This document shows positions 16,715 through 25,208 of a stretch of DNA of 34,183 nt, in pieces (position 1 is the stretch's first letter; each line of letters opens with the position of its first letter). This DNA is from Bacillota bacterium (GTDB lineage Bacteria; Bacillota; Sulfobacillia; Sulfobacillales; Sulfobacillaceae), in the NCBI GenBank assembly GCA_021784595.1, contig JAJYHT010000034.1:1-34183 (forward strand), given 5' to 3'. Both the position numbers and the translations under genes were made by a program. The notes below the pieces were generated by a model. The model had not been told where the DNA came from. It did no database searches and saw only the letters and a program-made list of their open reading frames with translations.

Positions 16715-17883
16715 TTCCCTTAAAAATGCCTAAACTGGGTTCCACGATGGATGAGGGGACTATCGTGGCCTGGAAAGTGATGCCCGGAGACATAGTGGGT
16801 GCTGGCGACGTACTCTACGAAGTGACCACTGACAAGGTGAATATGGAAGTCGAGGCCGAGAAATCACTGAAAGTGATTAAACTGCTTGCTCAAACAGGCG
16901 CTACCGTCGCCGTGGGAGCGAACGTCGCACTAATCGAAACGGACGAACCGGTGTTGGACCTAAGTCTCACGCAATCAGAGGAGGTGCGTTTGGCTGATTC
17001 GCCCAGTCCTCAACCAGTGCACAAGGAGATGTTGCGCGGGGCGCAGACCTTTGAAGAAAGCCCGCAAGCAGTGCGTGCATCCCCAGCGGCGCGCCATTTG
17101 GCGCGAAAGTTGGGTGTGGATCTGCAAACACTGGCAGGCAGTGGGCCGCGGGGCCGTGTCACACCAATGGATGTACAAAATTATCACCGAAATCATGCCA
17201 ATGAACCACTGCAAAGTCCGGCGGAATCTCCTCCCATCCGGGAACCGCAACCCTTTATGGGACCTCGAGCCATAGTGGCGCATCGAATGACTCAGTCGGC
17301 TCAGATACCCCAGGTTACATTAACGATGTCAGCCGATATGACATCGGTACTCTCATTGCGCACGCAGTGGAAAGAGCGGGGATCGGCTGTATCAGTGGTG
17401 GACATGGTGCTATTAGCAACAGCACGCATGCTGGGGGAAGTGCCTAGTTTAAACGGCTGGGTCGAAGGGGCGCAATTTGTGGCCGCGCCCGGGGTGGACT
17501 TGGGTTATGCGGTGGATGTTCCGCATAAGGGCCTCTATGTGGTCACCGTACAGGAAGCCCATGCACTGCGCCTGGAACAGATAGCCCAACAGCGCCGCCT
17601 ACGCACGGACAGAGCGTTAAAAGGCACCGCAACTTTGCAGGACTTAGGAAAACCATCGTTTACCATTTCGAATTTGGGTCCTATGGGGGTCGAGACGTTT
17701 AATCCGCTTTTGATGCCGCCGCAGGTCGGTATTCTAGGCTTAGGGGCAATCTATGGCAGCCATGAATCGCCTAGGATGAGCCTATGCCTAACATTTGACC
17801 ATCGCGTCATTGACGGTGCTCCCGCTGCTCTCGCACTAAAGCGCATAAAGCAGTTCCTGGAGATGCCGACGCTACTGTTATAA
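16711..17883 (+). CDS. acoC: Lipoyl-dependent acyltransferase E2 component
   Basis: A 390-residue E2 with a single N-terminal lipoyl domain (lipoylated Lys42 in TTDKVNMEVEAE), a peripheral-subunit-binding domain at about 118-155 (ASPAARHLARKLGVDLQ, GPRGRVTPMDV) and a C-terminal acyltransferase domain with the catalytic DHRVIDG (363-369). It transfers the acyl group, presumably acetyl, to CoA. No dihydrolipoamide dehydrogenase (E3) gene is in the operon, so E3 must come from elsewhere in the genome. Confidence 0.92.
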   Translation: MIPLKMPKLGSTMDEGTIVAWKVMPGDIVGAGDVLYEVTTDKVNMEVEAEKSLKVIKLLAQTGATVAVGANVALIETDEPVLDLSLTQSEEVRLADSPSPQPVHKEMLRGAQTFEESPQAVRASPAARHLARKLGVDLQTLAGSGPRGRVTPMDVQNYHRNHANEPLQSPAESPPIREPQPFMGPRAIVAHRMTQSAQIPQVTLTMSADMTSVLSLRTQWKERGSAVSVVDMVLLATARMLGEVPSLNGWVEGAQFVAAPGVDLGYAVDVPHKGLYVVTVQEAHALRLEQIAQQRRLRTDRALKGTATLQDLGKPSFTISNLGPMGVETFNPLLMPPQVGILGLGAIYGSHESPRMSLCLTFDHRVIDGAPAALALKRIKQFLEMPTLLL

Positions 17884-17912
17884 TCAACTAAAAGCGTGAG
17901 GAGGGAAAGACC

Positions 17913-18302
17913 ATGGGACAAGTGTCGGAACCCACCAAAGTTGAGTTGCTGTGTATTCCCTGCATGCACGCCACCCAACACACGATTACGTACGTCAATC
18001 GGCGCCTGGTGTCGCTGGAGTGTGATGACTGCCACCACCGGGTGGAGGTGGGCGAGGGAACCGACGCTCATACGGCCGATGAGACGAGAGCCCATCGCGT
18101 TTCCCTTCTGGAAATCGAGCAGTTGTACACGGCGGAATTTTTGCATCGGATTCTCACCAAACCGCACCGTATGGGTGAGCAGCTGCAAGAGGATCTGTCA
18201 CTATTCTTGGTGACTCTGCCGCTGCGTTTGATAACCAAGCCTTACCGACTCATGAAGGAAGTCTTGCGCCACGAGGATCACAGTGGTGACCCGCGCCGTT
18301 AA
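17913..18302 (+). CDS. Small zinc-ribbon-like protein of unknown function
   Basis: A 129-residue protein with two CxxC pairs (Cys14/17 in LCIPCMH and Cys37/40 in LECDDCHH), spaced as in a zinc ribbon, followed by a long amphipathic, partly hydrophobic helix region (EDLSLFLVTLPLRLITKPYRLMKEVL) that might contact a membrane or a partner protein. I do not recognise it. It lies 29 bp after the E2 gene with a strong GAGGAGG site, so it is probably the last gene of the PTS-acyloin operon. Confidence 0.65.
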   Translation: MGQVSEPTKVELLCIPCMHATQHTITYVNRRLVSLECDDCHHRVEVGEGTDAHTADETRAHRVSLLEIEQLYTAEFLHRILTKPHRMGEQLQEDLSLFLVTLPLRLITKPYRLMKEVLRHEDHSGDPRR

Positions 18303-18755
18303 ACCAAGCCAGGGGCCCATTAGTTTCATGAGCTGGATTTTCCTGCCGTGGGAAACTTTGATCTGCACATCGTTTGATGGGCCAAGAACAAAGGCAAGGT
18401 TTGATCCGTCGATTGGTGTTTTCGATAGCAGTCTGAAGGGATGGATGTCCCGGGGGATTCTTGGCAAACCGGGCAATCACCCAAACGACTCTTTCTGGCG
18501 GGCCAGAAATCTGGTCGTGGCGAGAGAGTGCAGCCATAAGCGAAAGAAGTACGAAAACTGAGCGGGCAAGGGGGGCCTATATATCGGCTCATGCACGGTA
18601 TGGGGACGAGATGTAAGGCAATCACTAAACACCAGCCCCGCTAAAATTTTCCTCGCACATGCCAGGACCTCTGGTTATCCTGATCGGTCATTGAAAGCGC
18701 ATCAGCAGGGCTAATCAATGCACATATGAGGTGCAAGTGGCATCTCAGCCCCATG

Positions 18756-18799
18756 AAATCCCACGCCATCCTGTCTTTCTATGATGGCGTGGGATTTTT
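18756..18799 (+). terminator. Strong rho-independent terminator
   Basis: A perfect 15-bp stem (AAATCCCACGCCATC at 18756-18770, GATGGCGTGGGATTT at 18783-18797) with a 12-nt loop runs into TTTTT. It lies about 450 bp after the last gene of the PTS operon, so it probably ends that transcript or an unannotated transcript from the gap. Confidence 0.85.
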
Positions 18800-18843
18800 C
18801 CTGACCAAAATTCCGCGCCCCACATTATGCTTTCTGCAAAATC

Positions 18844-18886
18844 CCCCGTATGGGGTATAAACCGATTCGCCACAACTTCCTATGAT
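18844..18886 (+). promoter_or_regulatory. Palindrome and possible -10 box upstream of acyl-CoA dehydrogenase
   Basis: CCCC-GTAT-GGGG (18844-18855) followed by TAT, then 25 bp, then TATGAT (18881-18886) as a possible -10. No good -35 is visible, which would suit an activator bound at the palindrome near -42. The same arrangement recurs before the MFS gene near 33753. Confidence 0.45.
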
Positions 18887-18932
18887 GCTTTTATAACATA
18901 TTTCTTTCATATGACTTGGAGGCGAAGAAACA

Positions 18933-20132
18933 ATGGAATTTGGTCTTAGTCAGGAACAGGAGCGAGTCAAGGGCATCGCCAAGGAACTGGCTCTGGATTT
19001 TGCCAAACGCGCAGCGCAGCACGATGCCGAACGCTCCTTGCCGCTGGAAAACTTTGCCCAGATGCGTGACGCGGGCTTTTATGGATTGGTTGTCCCCAAG
19101 GAGTTGGGCGGGTTAGGTCTCGGCATGCTCGGTTGGGTGGCGGCGGCAGAAGAAATCGCCCAAGGAGACGCAGCCACAGCTTTGGCCTTTAATATGCATA
19201 TCAACGGCACTGGAGGAATTTGCCAGAGGCCCGAGATACCTGACGATAAGAAACAGCGTGCGGCCACTACGGCTCTCGAGGGACATTTAATGTGCACGAT
19301 GGTGTCTGAACCGACTTCTTCCAGTCTCTTGCCTTCGACCTACAATCCTACCGTAGAGGCTGAAAAAGTTCCGGGCGGCTATCGTCTGTACGGTAGGAAA
19401 TGGTTTGCTTCCAACTTCGAAGGCAGTGATTACGCTTATCTTTATGTTCATCCAAAGGGTAATGCCAATCCTGCTCAAGCCATGGCGGTGCTGATTCCAA
19501 CCCGTCAAGATGGCATTACCGTGACCGATATTTGGGATACCTTAGGCATGCGGGCGACACGCAGCAACCAGGTCGATTTTACCGGTGCGTTGGTGAGCGA
19601 TGATTTTGTGCTTTATGAAACAGAGAGCTTTGTCGGATCATTTCTGATTGAAGAAAGCAGCTTTTCATTTGGCGGCTATACGTCGTGCTACATGGGATTG
19701 GGTTTGGGAATGATTAATTGGGCAACCAAATACTTAGGCGAGCGAACGGCCAAGGGTTATGCGCAACCGATGGGATACCACCCCGACATTAGTCACCGGA
19801 TAGGCATACTGGCGACGGAGATCGATGCCGCACGCTATATGGTATATAAAGCCGCCTGGCACCAAGACCATTATGGGCCGAGTTTGGCCACCTTCGAACA
19901 ATTCCTGAGAGCCAAGCTAGCAGTGGGTAATGCTCTACAAAGCCTTGCGTCGGGGCTTGCGGTGGCATGCGGTCTCCATTCCCTCTTTAAAGGCCAGCCT
20001 CTGGAACGGATGATTCGCGATGCAGCGACAGCTCCCATTATGCCGCCAAGTGCCGATGCCTGTGCGTCGATGATTGGCCTTTTAGCGATGGGGCTTGATC
20101 CCGGTCAAGCACCTAGTATCCGTATGGCTTAG
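18933..20132 (+). CDS. Acyl-CoA dehydrogenase family protein
   Basis: A 399-residue flavoprotein with the acyl-CoA dehydrogenase fold: N-terminal helical domain (LPLENFAQMRDAGFYGLVVP, ELGGLGLGMLGWVAAAEEI), middle beta domain (CTMVSEPTSS; YGRKWFASNFEGSDYAYLY; WDTLGMRATRSNQVDF) and a C-terminal helical domain. The end reads MIRDAATAPIMPPSADAC in place of the familiar YEGT-type segment that carries the catalytic glutamate in many members, so it belongs to a divergent subgroup and its substrate is unknown; it could also be a flavin monooxygenase-like relative. GGAGG precedes the ATG. Confidence 0.85.
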   Translation: MEFGLSQEQERVKGIAKELALDFAKRAAQHDAERSLPLENFAQMRDAGFYGLVVPKELGGLGLGMLGWVAAAEEIAQGDAATALAFNMHINGTGGICQRPEIPDDKKQRAATTALEGHLMCTMVSEPTSSSLLPSTYNPTVEAEKVPGGYRLYGRKWFASNFEGSDYAYLYVHPKGNANPAQAMAVLIPTRQDGITVTDIWDTLGMRATRSNQVDFTGALVSDDFVLYETESFVGSFLIEESSFSFGGYTSCYMGLGLGMINWATKYLGERTAKGYAQPMGYHPDISHRIGILATEIDAARYMVYKAAWHQDHYGPSLATFEQFLRAKLAVGNALQSLASGLAVACGLHSLFKGQPLERMIRDAATAPIMPPSADACASMIGLLAMGLDPGQAPSIRMA

Positions 20133-20139
20133 CCAGTAG

Positions 20140-20186
20140 GTGAGTGCGATGATGCCCGTCCTTGAGGCGGGCGTCATCGCACTCAC
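20140..20186 (+). terminator. Long hairpin after acyl-CoA dehydrogenase
   Basis: A 19-bp stem (GTGAGTGCGATGATGCCCG at 20140-20158 with its near-perfect complement at 20168-20186, one G-T pair) and 9-nt loop start eight bases after the stop. No T-run follows, so termination is likely but not certain. Confidence 0.65.
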
Positions 20187-20285
20187 ATCGAATGCCGTGT
20201 CAGATTGAAGAAGTCACGAAAGGTGCCCATTTCCGGAGACCTTTGTTTTTGTGTATAAGAGGAAAAATATGTTAGGAGGATGAGA

Positions 20286-21062
20286 ATGATGGACCTAAAA
20301 GGCAGGGTAATCATCGTTACCGGGGCCGCTAGCGGCATCGGTGAAGCGACTGCCATGCGATTGGCTAGCGAAGGCGCGCATCTGGTGATTAATGACATCA
20401 ATGGGCAGGACTTGCGGATGACAGGAGAAATGCTGAAAGGTTCGGGTCATCTTCAATTAGAGGGCGACGTCTCACAAGAGAGCACCGCAAAAGCGTTGGC
20501 TCAGGCCGCCGAAGAAACGTTTGGGCGCATCGATGGTCTGGTTAACAATGCGGGGATCCATTACATCCATGACATCAACGAAATAACATCGGACGATTTT
20601 GACCGGGTGGTGGGAATAAACTTGCGCAGCATGTTTTTATGCGCAAAGCACGTGATCCCCGCCATGCTGCGTCAACGCCAGGGTTCGATTGTCAATCTGG
20701 CCTCAATTTCTTCGTATGTTGGACAAGAAATGGAGGGTAAAAGTACAGTTCTCTACAACATCACCAAAGCGGGGGCATTGCAAATGGCCCGCTCATTGGC
20801 CACTCGCTACGCAGCAGACGGGATTCGAGTCAACGCGGTAAGCCCAGGGGCCACCCACACTAATCAAATTATTCACGAAAATCCCAACCGGGGAGCCGAA
20901 CTAGAGGCTCAGATATGGATGGGCGCGGCCTCGGCAACCCCTCTCGGGAGAGTGGCCGTGCCATCGGAAATTGCTGCCTGCATTGCATTTTTATTATCGG
21001 ATGAAGCATCGTTTGTCACAGGAACGGCACTTATTGCCGATGGCGGTTATCTAGCCCGCTAA
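20286..21062 (+). CDS. Short-chain dehydrogenase/reductase
   Basis: A 258-residue classical SDR. Cofactor motif GAASGIG (13-19), NNAG structural motif (VNNAGIHYIHD), catalytic Tyr157 and Lys161 in YNITK with the serine in NLASISS, and RVNAVSPGATHT after it. The acidic DIN after the second strand (LVINDINGQD) suggests NAD(H) preference. Of the nearby start codons I take 20286, six bases behind TAGGAGG; 20280 lies inside the site. The substrate is unknown; it begins a group with a nitrilase-fold protein and an aldehyde dehydrogenase. Confidence 0.9.
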   Translation: MMDLKGRVIIVTGAASGIGEATAMRLASEGAHLVINDINGQDLRMTGEMLKGSGHLQLEGDVSQESTAKALAQAAEETFGRIDGLVNNAGIHYIHDINEITSDDFDRVVGINLRSMFLCAKHVIPAMLRQRQGSIVNLASISSYVGQEMEGKSTVLYNITKAGALQMARSLATRYAADGIRVNAVSPGATHTNQIIHENPNRGAELEAQIWMGAASATPLGRVAVPSEIAACIAFLLSDEASFVTGTALIADGGYLAR

Positions 21063-21090
21063 CCATAAGAAGGGGAGAGGAGAATTGGCT

Positions 21091-22152
21091 ATGGATCCCT
21101 ATTCAGCTGTCGGTTTGGTTTCTACCGTCCGCGGCATAAAGAAGCGTGCGGAGATTCAACGCAATCTCAATCACCTGGCCGATCTGGTCGCAGCCTCCAA
21201 CTGGCTGTCGGGTCTGGATTTGCCCGTTAAACTGATGGCCATTCCAGAAGGAGCGCTGCAGGGTTTTACCGACGAGGTCTTTGACTTGGATCATGAACGG
21301 TATGCCGACGAATGCGCCATCGATGTCCCGGGGGAGGAAACAGCGTTCTTAGGGCAGTTAGCCCAACACTGGAAAGTGTATATCATGGCGCAGGCCAAGG
21401 CGCGCCATCCCGAGTTTCCGAAAAGATTCTTTAATGTCGGATTTATAATCGACCCCACGGGCGCCGTGATTTTGCGTCATCACAAGCTGGCACCCCTATT
21501 CCCGGTGGAACATTCGGTCACGCCCTATGATGTGTTCGACCGCTGGATAGAGCTCTATGGCTATTCTCTGGACGCTTTTTATCCGGTGGTGAGCACCCCC
21601 ATTGGGCGTCTTGGCATTATGATGGCCAATGAGGGATCTTATCCAGAGAACGCCCGGGGATTGGCCTTGAATGGTGCCGAAATTGTGTACCGCGCCGCCT
21701 ATCCCCATCCGCACACCGGCAATGACTTTTTTGAAATTCAGAACCGCGCCCGTGCTTTAGACAATAATTTTTATGTGATCGCGCCCAATCTGGGTACGTA
21801 TTACCTGGATCAAGACGCCGAAATCCCCATTGACACCTTTGGCGGACATTCAATGATCGTGGATTACAAGGGTCAGATGGTAGGGCAACACAAATATGGT
21901 GGAGGATCGTCTTATGTCGCAGGCACCATCAACCTGGATGCCTTAAGAAAGTTCCGCACGCAAGCTCGTTGGGACAATTGGGCCAAGGATTTGCAAACCG
22001 AGCAATATCGACTGATCTATGAGAGAAACATCTATCCCAAAAACCTCTATTTGAACACCGCTCCCTATACGCATGAACAGTACCAGGAACGCGTCATCGA
22101 ACCACAAATTGCTCGCATGGTGGAAATGGGGATTTGGGAATCGGGCGACTAG
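21091..22152 (+). CDS. Nitrilase-superfamily protein lacking the catalytic cysteine
   Basis: A 353-residue carbon-nitrogen hydrolase-fold protein. The first two members of the Glu-Lys-Cys triad are present, Glu53 in MAIPEGALQ and Lys132 in LRHHKLAP. The third is not: the segment aligned with the usual G-V-x-x-C-Y-D-x-x-F-P-E reads GIMMANEGSYPENARGLA, so the nucleophile position is Ala179. The codon is plainly GCC. Overall fold signatures such as RALDNNFYVIAPN and GGHSMIVDYKGQ are intact, arguing against random decay. The ATG at 21091 suits the GAGGAG site; a TTG at 21085 is also possible. Function unknown; amidase activity by the normal mechanism is unlikely. Confidence 0.82.
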   Translation: MDPYSAVGLVSTVRGIKKRAEIQRNLNHLADLVAASNWLSGLDLPVKLMAIPEGALQGFTDEVFDLDHERYADECAIDVPGEETAFLGQLAQHWKVYIMAQAKARHPEFPKRFFNVGFIIDPTGAVILRHHKLAPLFPVEHSVTPYDVFDRWIELYGYSLDAFYPVVSTPIGRLGIMMANEGSYPENARGLALNGAEIVYRAAYPHPHTGNDFFEIQNRARALDNNFYVIAPNLGTYYLDQDAEIPIDTFGGHSMIVDYKGQMVGQHKYGGGSSYVAGTINLDALRKFRTQARWDNWAKDLQTEQYRLIYERNIYPKNLYLNTAPYTHEQYQERVIEPQIARMVEMGIWESGD

Positions 22153-22260
22153 AGTTAAAGGGGGCCCTAGTGTCTCCGATCGTTGTCATGCGGAGCACCG
22201 AACGGGACGACTTGGCAGCGTCGTTGAAGCTGAAAACTTTGGAAATGGAGTGGATGCATA

Positions 22261-23721
22261 GTGAACACGCTGAGGGAGTTGAACACCAATTATATCGATG
22301 GTGTATGGCGTGCTGGATTGAGCGGCCAAATTTACGAAAACCGCGATCCCTATACCGGAGATGTGGTGTCAAGCATCACATTGGCTGATGCCCGCGACAT
22401 CGATGCGGCGTATAAGGCAGCCGCCCGGGCTCAAAAAGAGTGGGTCGGAATGGGACCATGGGAACAAAGCCGCATTCTCGAAAATGCTATCACGGTGATC
22501 GAAAAATACGAAAACAACGGGGAACTTAGTGATCTTATTGCGGCGGAACTGGGAGGGAATCGGCTTAAGGCGGGATTTGAGACGTTTCTGACTAAAAATA
22601 TTATCAAGGAAGCGGCGACCTATCCCCAACGGATGGATGGCTATATTCTACCGGGGACGATTCCTGGCAAGGAAAACCGCCTCTATCGCATTCCGGTGGG
22701 CGTCGTGGGTGTGATTAGCCCAAGCAATTTCCCGCTGTTTTTAACCATGAAAATGGTCGTCGCGGCATTAGGAGCTGGCAACGGAGTGGTCTTGAAACCC
22801 AATGAGAACACCTATATTAGCGGCGGACTGTTTTTAGCTAAGGTATTCGAAGAGGCGGGCCTGCCCCCAGGGCTGCTCAATGTGGTGGTAACCACGGTGG
22901 AACTGATGGGGGATTCCTTTATCGCGCACGACATTGTGTCAGCCATTGCCTTTACTGGATCGAGCGCGGCGGGATCGCAAATTGCCGCCCTTGCGGGAAA
23001 GCATTTAAAGGACGTAGCGTTGGAGTTGGGCGGCAATAGTGCATTCATCGTGTTGGATGATGCGGATATTGATTACGCCGTCAATGCAGCGGTGTTTAGC
23101 CGGTTCACGCACCAAGGGCAAATTTGCATGTGCGGCAACCGCATTTTAGTGGCGAATTCGGTATATGACGAGTTCGTAGAAAAGTTTGTAAAAAAGGTCA
23201 AAACATTAAAAGCCGGTGATCCCCGGAACGAGGATACGATTATTGGTCCCTTAATCACCGAGCGTCAGACCAGAGCGTTGCTGGCCACGGTAGACGCCGC
23301 GGTGGAACAAGGCGCTGAGGTGTTATATCGAGGAGAAGTGCGTGGCAACGTGGTGGAGCCGATTGTACTGGCTGGCAGCAACGCTCTAGCCTGTGCCCGT
23401 GAAGAAATGTTCGGCCCGGCCGTGGTCATTGTCAGGTTTGAAGACGACGAGGACGCCATCACAATCGCCAACGATACAAAATATGGATTGAGCGGCGCTG
23501 TGCATACGGCAAATCTCGAACGTGGCGCCGAACTAGCCAAACGGATTGAAACGGGTATGATTCATATCAACGATACGACTATTAACGATGAACCATTGAT
23601 TGCGTTTGGGGGAGAAAAGCATTCAGGGGTAGGCCGCTTTAATGGTCGGTGGGCGCTGGAAAAGTTTACTACACTGAAATGGATATCAGTCCAACACACC
23701 AAGCGGGTCTTTCCGTATTAA
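22261..23721 (+). CDS. Aldehyde dehydrogenase, benzaldehyde/vanillin-type
   Basis: A 486-residue NAD(P)-dependent aldehyde dehydrogenase. The catalytic cysteine is Cys289 in GQICMCGNRIL, the general base Glu255 in LELGGNSAF, and the oxyanion Asn is in VISPSNFPL. INDTTINDEPLIAFGG and SGVGRFNG at the C-terminus resemble benzaldehyde and vanillin dehydrogenases, so an aromatic or bulky aldehyde is a reasonable guess. It starts with GTG. It follows the nitrilase-fold gene by 108 bp in the same direction. Confidence 0.92.
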   Translation: MNTLRELNTNYIDGVWRAGLSGQIYENRDPYTGDVVSSITLADARDIDAAYKAAARAQKEWVGMGPWEQSRILENAITVIEKYENNGELSDLIAAELGGNRLKAGFETFLTKNIIKEAATYPQRMDGYILPGTIPGKENRLYRIPVGVVGVISPSNFPLFLTMKMVVAALGAGNGVVLKPNENTYISGGLFLAKVFEEAGLPPGLLNVVVTTVELMGDSFIAHDIVSAIAFTGSSAAGSQIAALAGKHLKDVALELGGNSAFIVLDDADIDYAVNAAVFSRFTHQGQICMCGNRILVANSVYDEFVEKFVKKVKTLKAGDPRNEDTIIGPLITERQTRALLATVDAAVEQGAEVLYRGEVRGNVVEPIVLAGSNALACAREEMFGPAVVIVRFEDDEDAITIANDTKYGLSGAVHTANLERGAELAKRIETGMIHINDTTINDEPLIAFGGEKHSGVGRFNGRWALEKFTTLKWISVQHTKRVFPY

Positions 23722-23769
23722 GTCTCGAGAAGCTATGACAAACACATATAAAGGAAGGGAGGGTTTTCG

Positions 23770-24306
23770 ATGAATAGTCCGCATGAGTTGGCAACATTTG
23801 CCGGCGGTTGTTTTTGGTGTATGGTTAAGCCGTTTGACCAATATCCGGGGGTGATAAGTATCACCTCAGGATTTACCGGAGGCCATGTGGCGGATCCCAC
23901 CTACGAAGCGATCAGTACAGGATTAACGGGCCATTATGAGGCCGTCCAAATCGTATATGATCCCCGGTTGATTACCTATAACCAGTTGCTGAATATTTTT
24001 TGGCAGCAAATTGACCCCACGGACTTGGAAGGGCAATTTGCCGACCGAGGTGCCCCATACCGGACAGCAATCTTTTACCACACCCCACAGCAACAAGAAG
24101 CTGCAGAGGAGTCTCGGCGTATACTAGACCAAAGCCATCGGTTTGATGACCCCATCGTGACTATTATCGCACCGGCAACGACATTCTACCCTGCCGAAGA
24201 CGCACATCAGGATTATTATAAGAAAAACCCGGACCACTATCAGGAATACGAACGAAGTTTAGGACGAGACGCTTTTCTCGACGATCATTGGGGAAAATCG
24301 CGTTAA
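23770..24306 (+). CDS. msrA: Peptide-methionine (S)-S-oxide reductase MsrA
   Basis: A 178-residue MsrA. The catalytic Cys14 lies in FAGGCFWCM, with Cys17 two residues on as a possible resolving cysteine. TSGFTGG, DPTYEAISTGLTGHYEAVQI, FWQQIDPTDLEGQFADRG and the C-terminal AEDAHQDYYKKNP match the family. It repairs oxidised methionine in the cytosol. AAGGAAGGGAGG is upstream, and it is followed by a terminator. Confidence 0.95.
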   Translation: MNSPHELATFAGGCFWCMVKPFDQYPGVISITSGFTGGHVADPTYEAISTGLTGHYEAVQIVYDPRLITYNQLLNIFWQQIDPTDLEGQFADRGAPYRTAIFYHTPQQQEAAEESRRILDQSHRFDDPIVTIIAPATTFYPAEDAHQDYYKKNPDHYQEYERSLGRDAFLDDHWGKSR

Positions 24307-24332
24307 ACAAAACTTAGCAACGGACAGCTCTG

Positions 24333-24374
24333 GCCAAAAGCATCGCCAGGCGCCGGGGAGGGTGTGCTTTTGGC
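24333..24374 (+). terminator. Hairpin terminator after msrA
   Basis: GCCAAAAGCA (24333-24342) and TGCTTTTGGC (24365-24374) form a 10-bp perfect stem around a GC-rich loop, about 26 bp past the msrA stop. No long T-run follows. Confidence 0.55.
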
Positions 24375-24468
24375 GCACGAATCACCACATCATCGGTCTT
24401 TTTTATGAGAATCGGCCGTTTACTATCTTGTGATTGGCGTTGTCTACACCGTATTCGAAGTGACGGTG

Positions 24469-25208
24469 TCACCGCAAGCGAAAAAGACAGTGCTCTGCCA
24501 ATCGTCCCAAGTAGAGCAAATCGATGGTTTTTGCGAAAATGCCCATGTTATGCCCTGGGTCAACCGGATTAGGAATCACTGTACTCTGTAGGACGAGTCG
24601 ACGCACGTGGACTTGGTCGGTATGACTGGAAGCGATTAAAGAAATACCGGCAACTCTTCGAGGAAACAATTTTGTCCAGTACCATTTCTTAATCCTCTGT
24701 GATCGCCGCGTGTGAAAGATTAGGCCGTCCGTTTGGGCCGTACGTCAAACACGAATCTCATCCCATCAGGCTGCCTCCGCCCGATTTTTTCGTCCTAAGG
24801 TCCATCGGATCTGATGACAGCCGAGTTAGCCGTAGTGATGACAAATAGCGTTAGCGTCAACACGTGGGTTGAAAGAACCTGGATAGAATTATCGCTGTGT
24901 CCCCAGAGATGCCATGCTTCCAGAAATCCATCTATCCCATTAAAGTGAATGACATCATAACCCCGTCGAGGTAGACGCCATACGGGTACTGCATAATTTT
25001 TGCTCAGAGTGGGGACTCTCCGGATGCGGAAAGTGTCAGCTGGCCGTTGGTTGAAAGTGGGGCATCTTTGCCACGGATGCGTCGGTTCAACGTGACGGTC
25101 TTTCCATCGACTCCTGAATGCAAGAGCCGTTGAGCAAGTGTTGGTTTGGAGGATTCTAAACCACCTCGGTAGGGAAAAAGTGACCAAAAGCACGCGAATT
25201 ATAGCCAT
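24469..25208 (-). pseudogene. Frameshifted remnant of a GT4 glycosyltransferase
   Basis: Pieces of one GT-B glycosyltransferase are spread over frames. The start MAIIRVLLVTFSLP (from 25208) changes frame near 25165 into GGLESSKPTLAQRLLHSGVD, then near 25010 back into NYAVPVWRLPRRGYDVIHFN and GIDGFLEAWHLWG. A later piece (24669-24469) reads LIASSHTDQVHVRRL, TVIPNPVDPG and DLLYLGRLAE, as in the hinge region of GT4 enzymes. The C-terminal half with the donor site is missing. The start overlaps the end of the broken WecG-type gene, so both were once in one minus-strand operon. Confidence 0.75.

Larger units (their letters stand above)
18303..18932 (+). other. Intergenic region between the PTS operon and the acyl-CoA dehydrogenase
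   Basis: About 630 bp with no convincing gene. Short open frames on both strands lack ribosome sites and family features. A palindrome TTTCTGGC-GG-GCCAGAAA is near 18493-18510. The right half holds a strong terminator (18756-18799) and the promoter region of the acyl-CoA dehydrogenase gene. Confidence 0.5.

Noticed and set aside
18201-18625. Overlapping short frames on both strands after the zinc-ribbon gene
   Set aside because: No ribosome sites, no conserved pattern, and mutual overlap; treated as non-coding.
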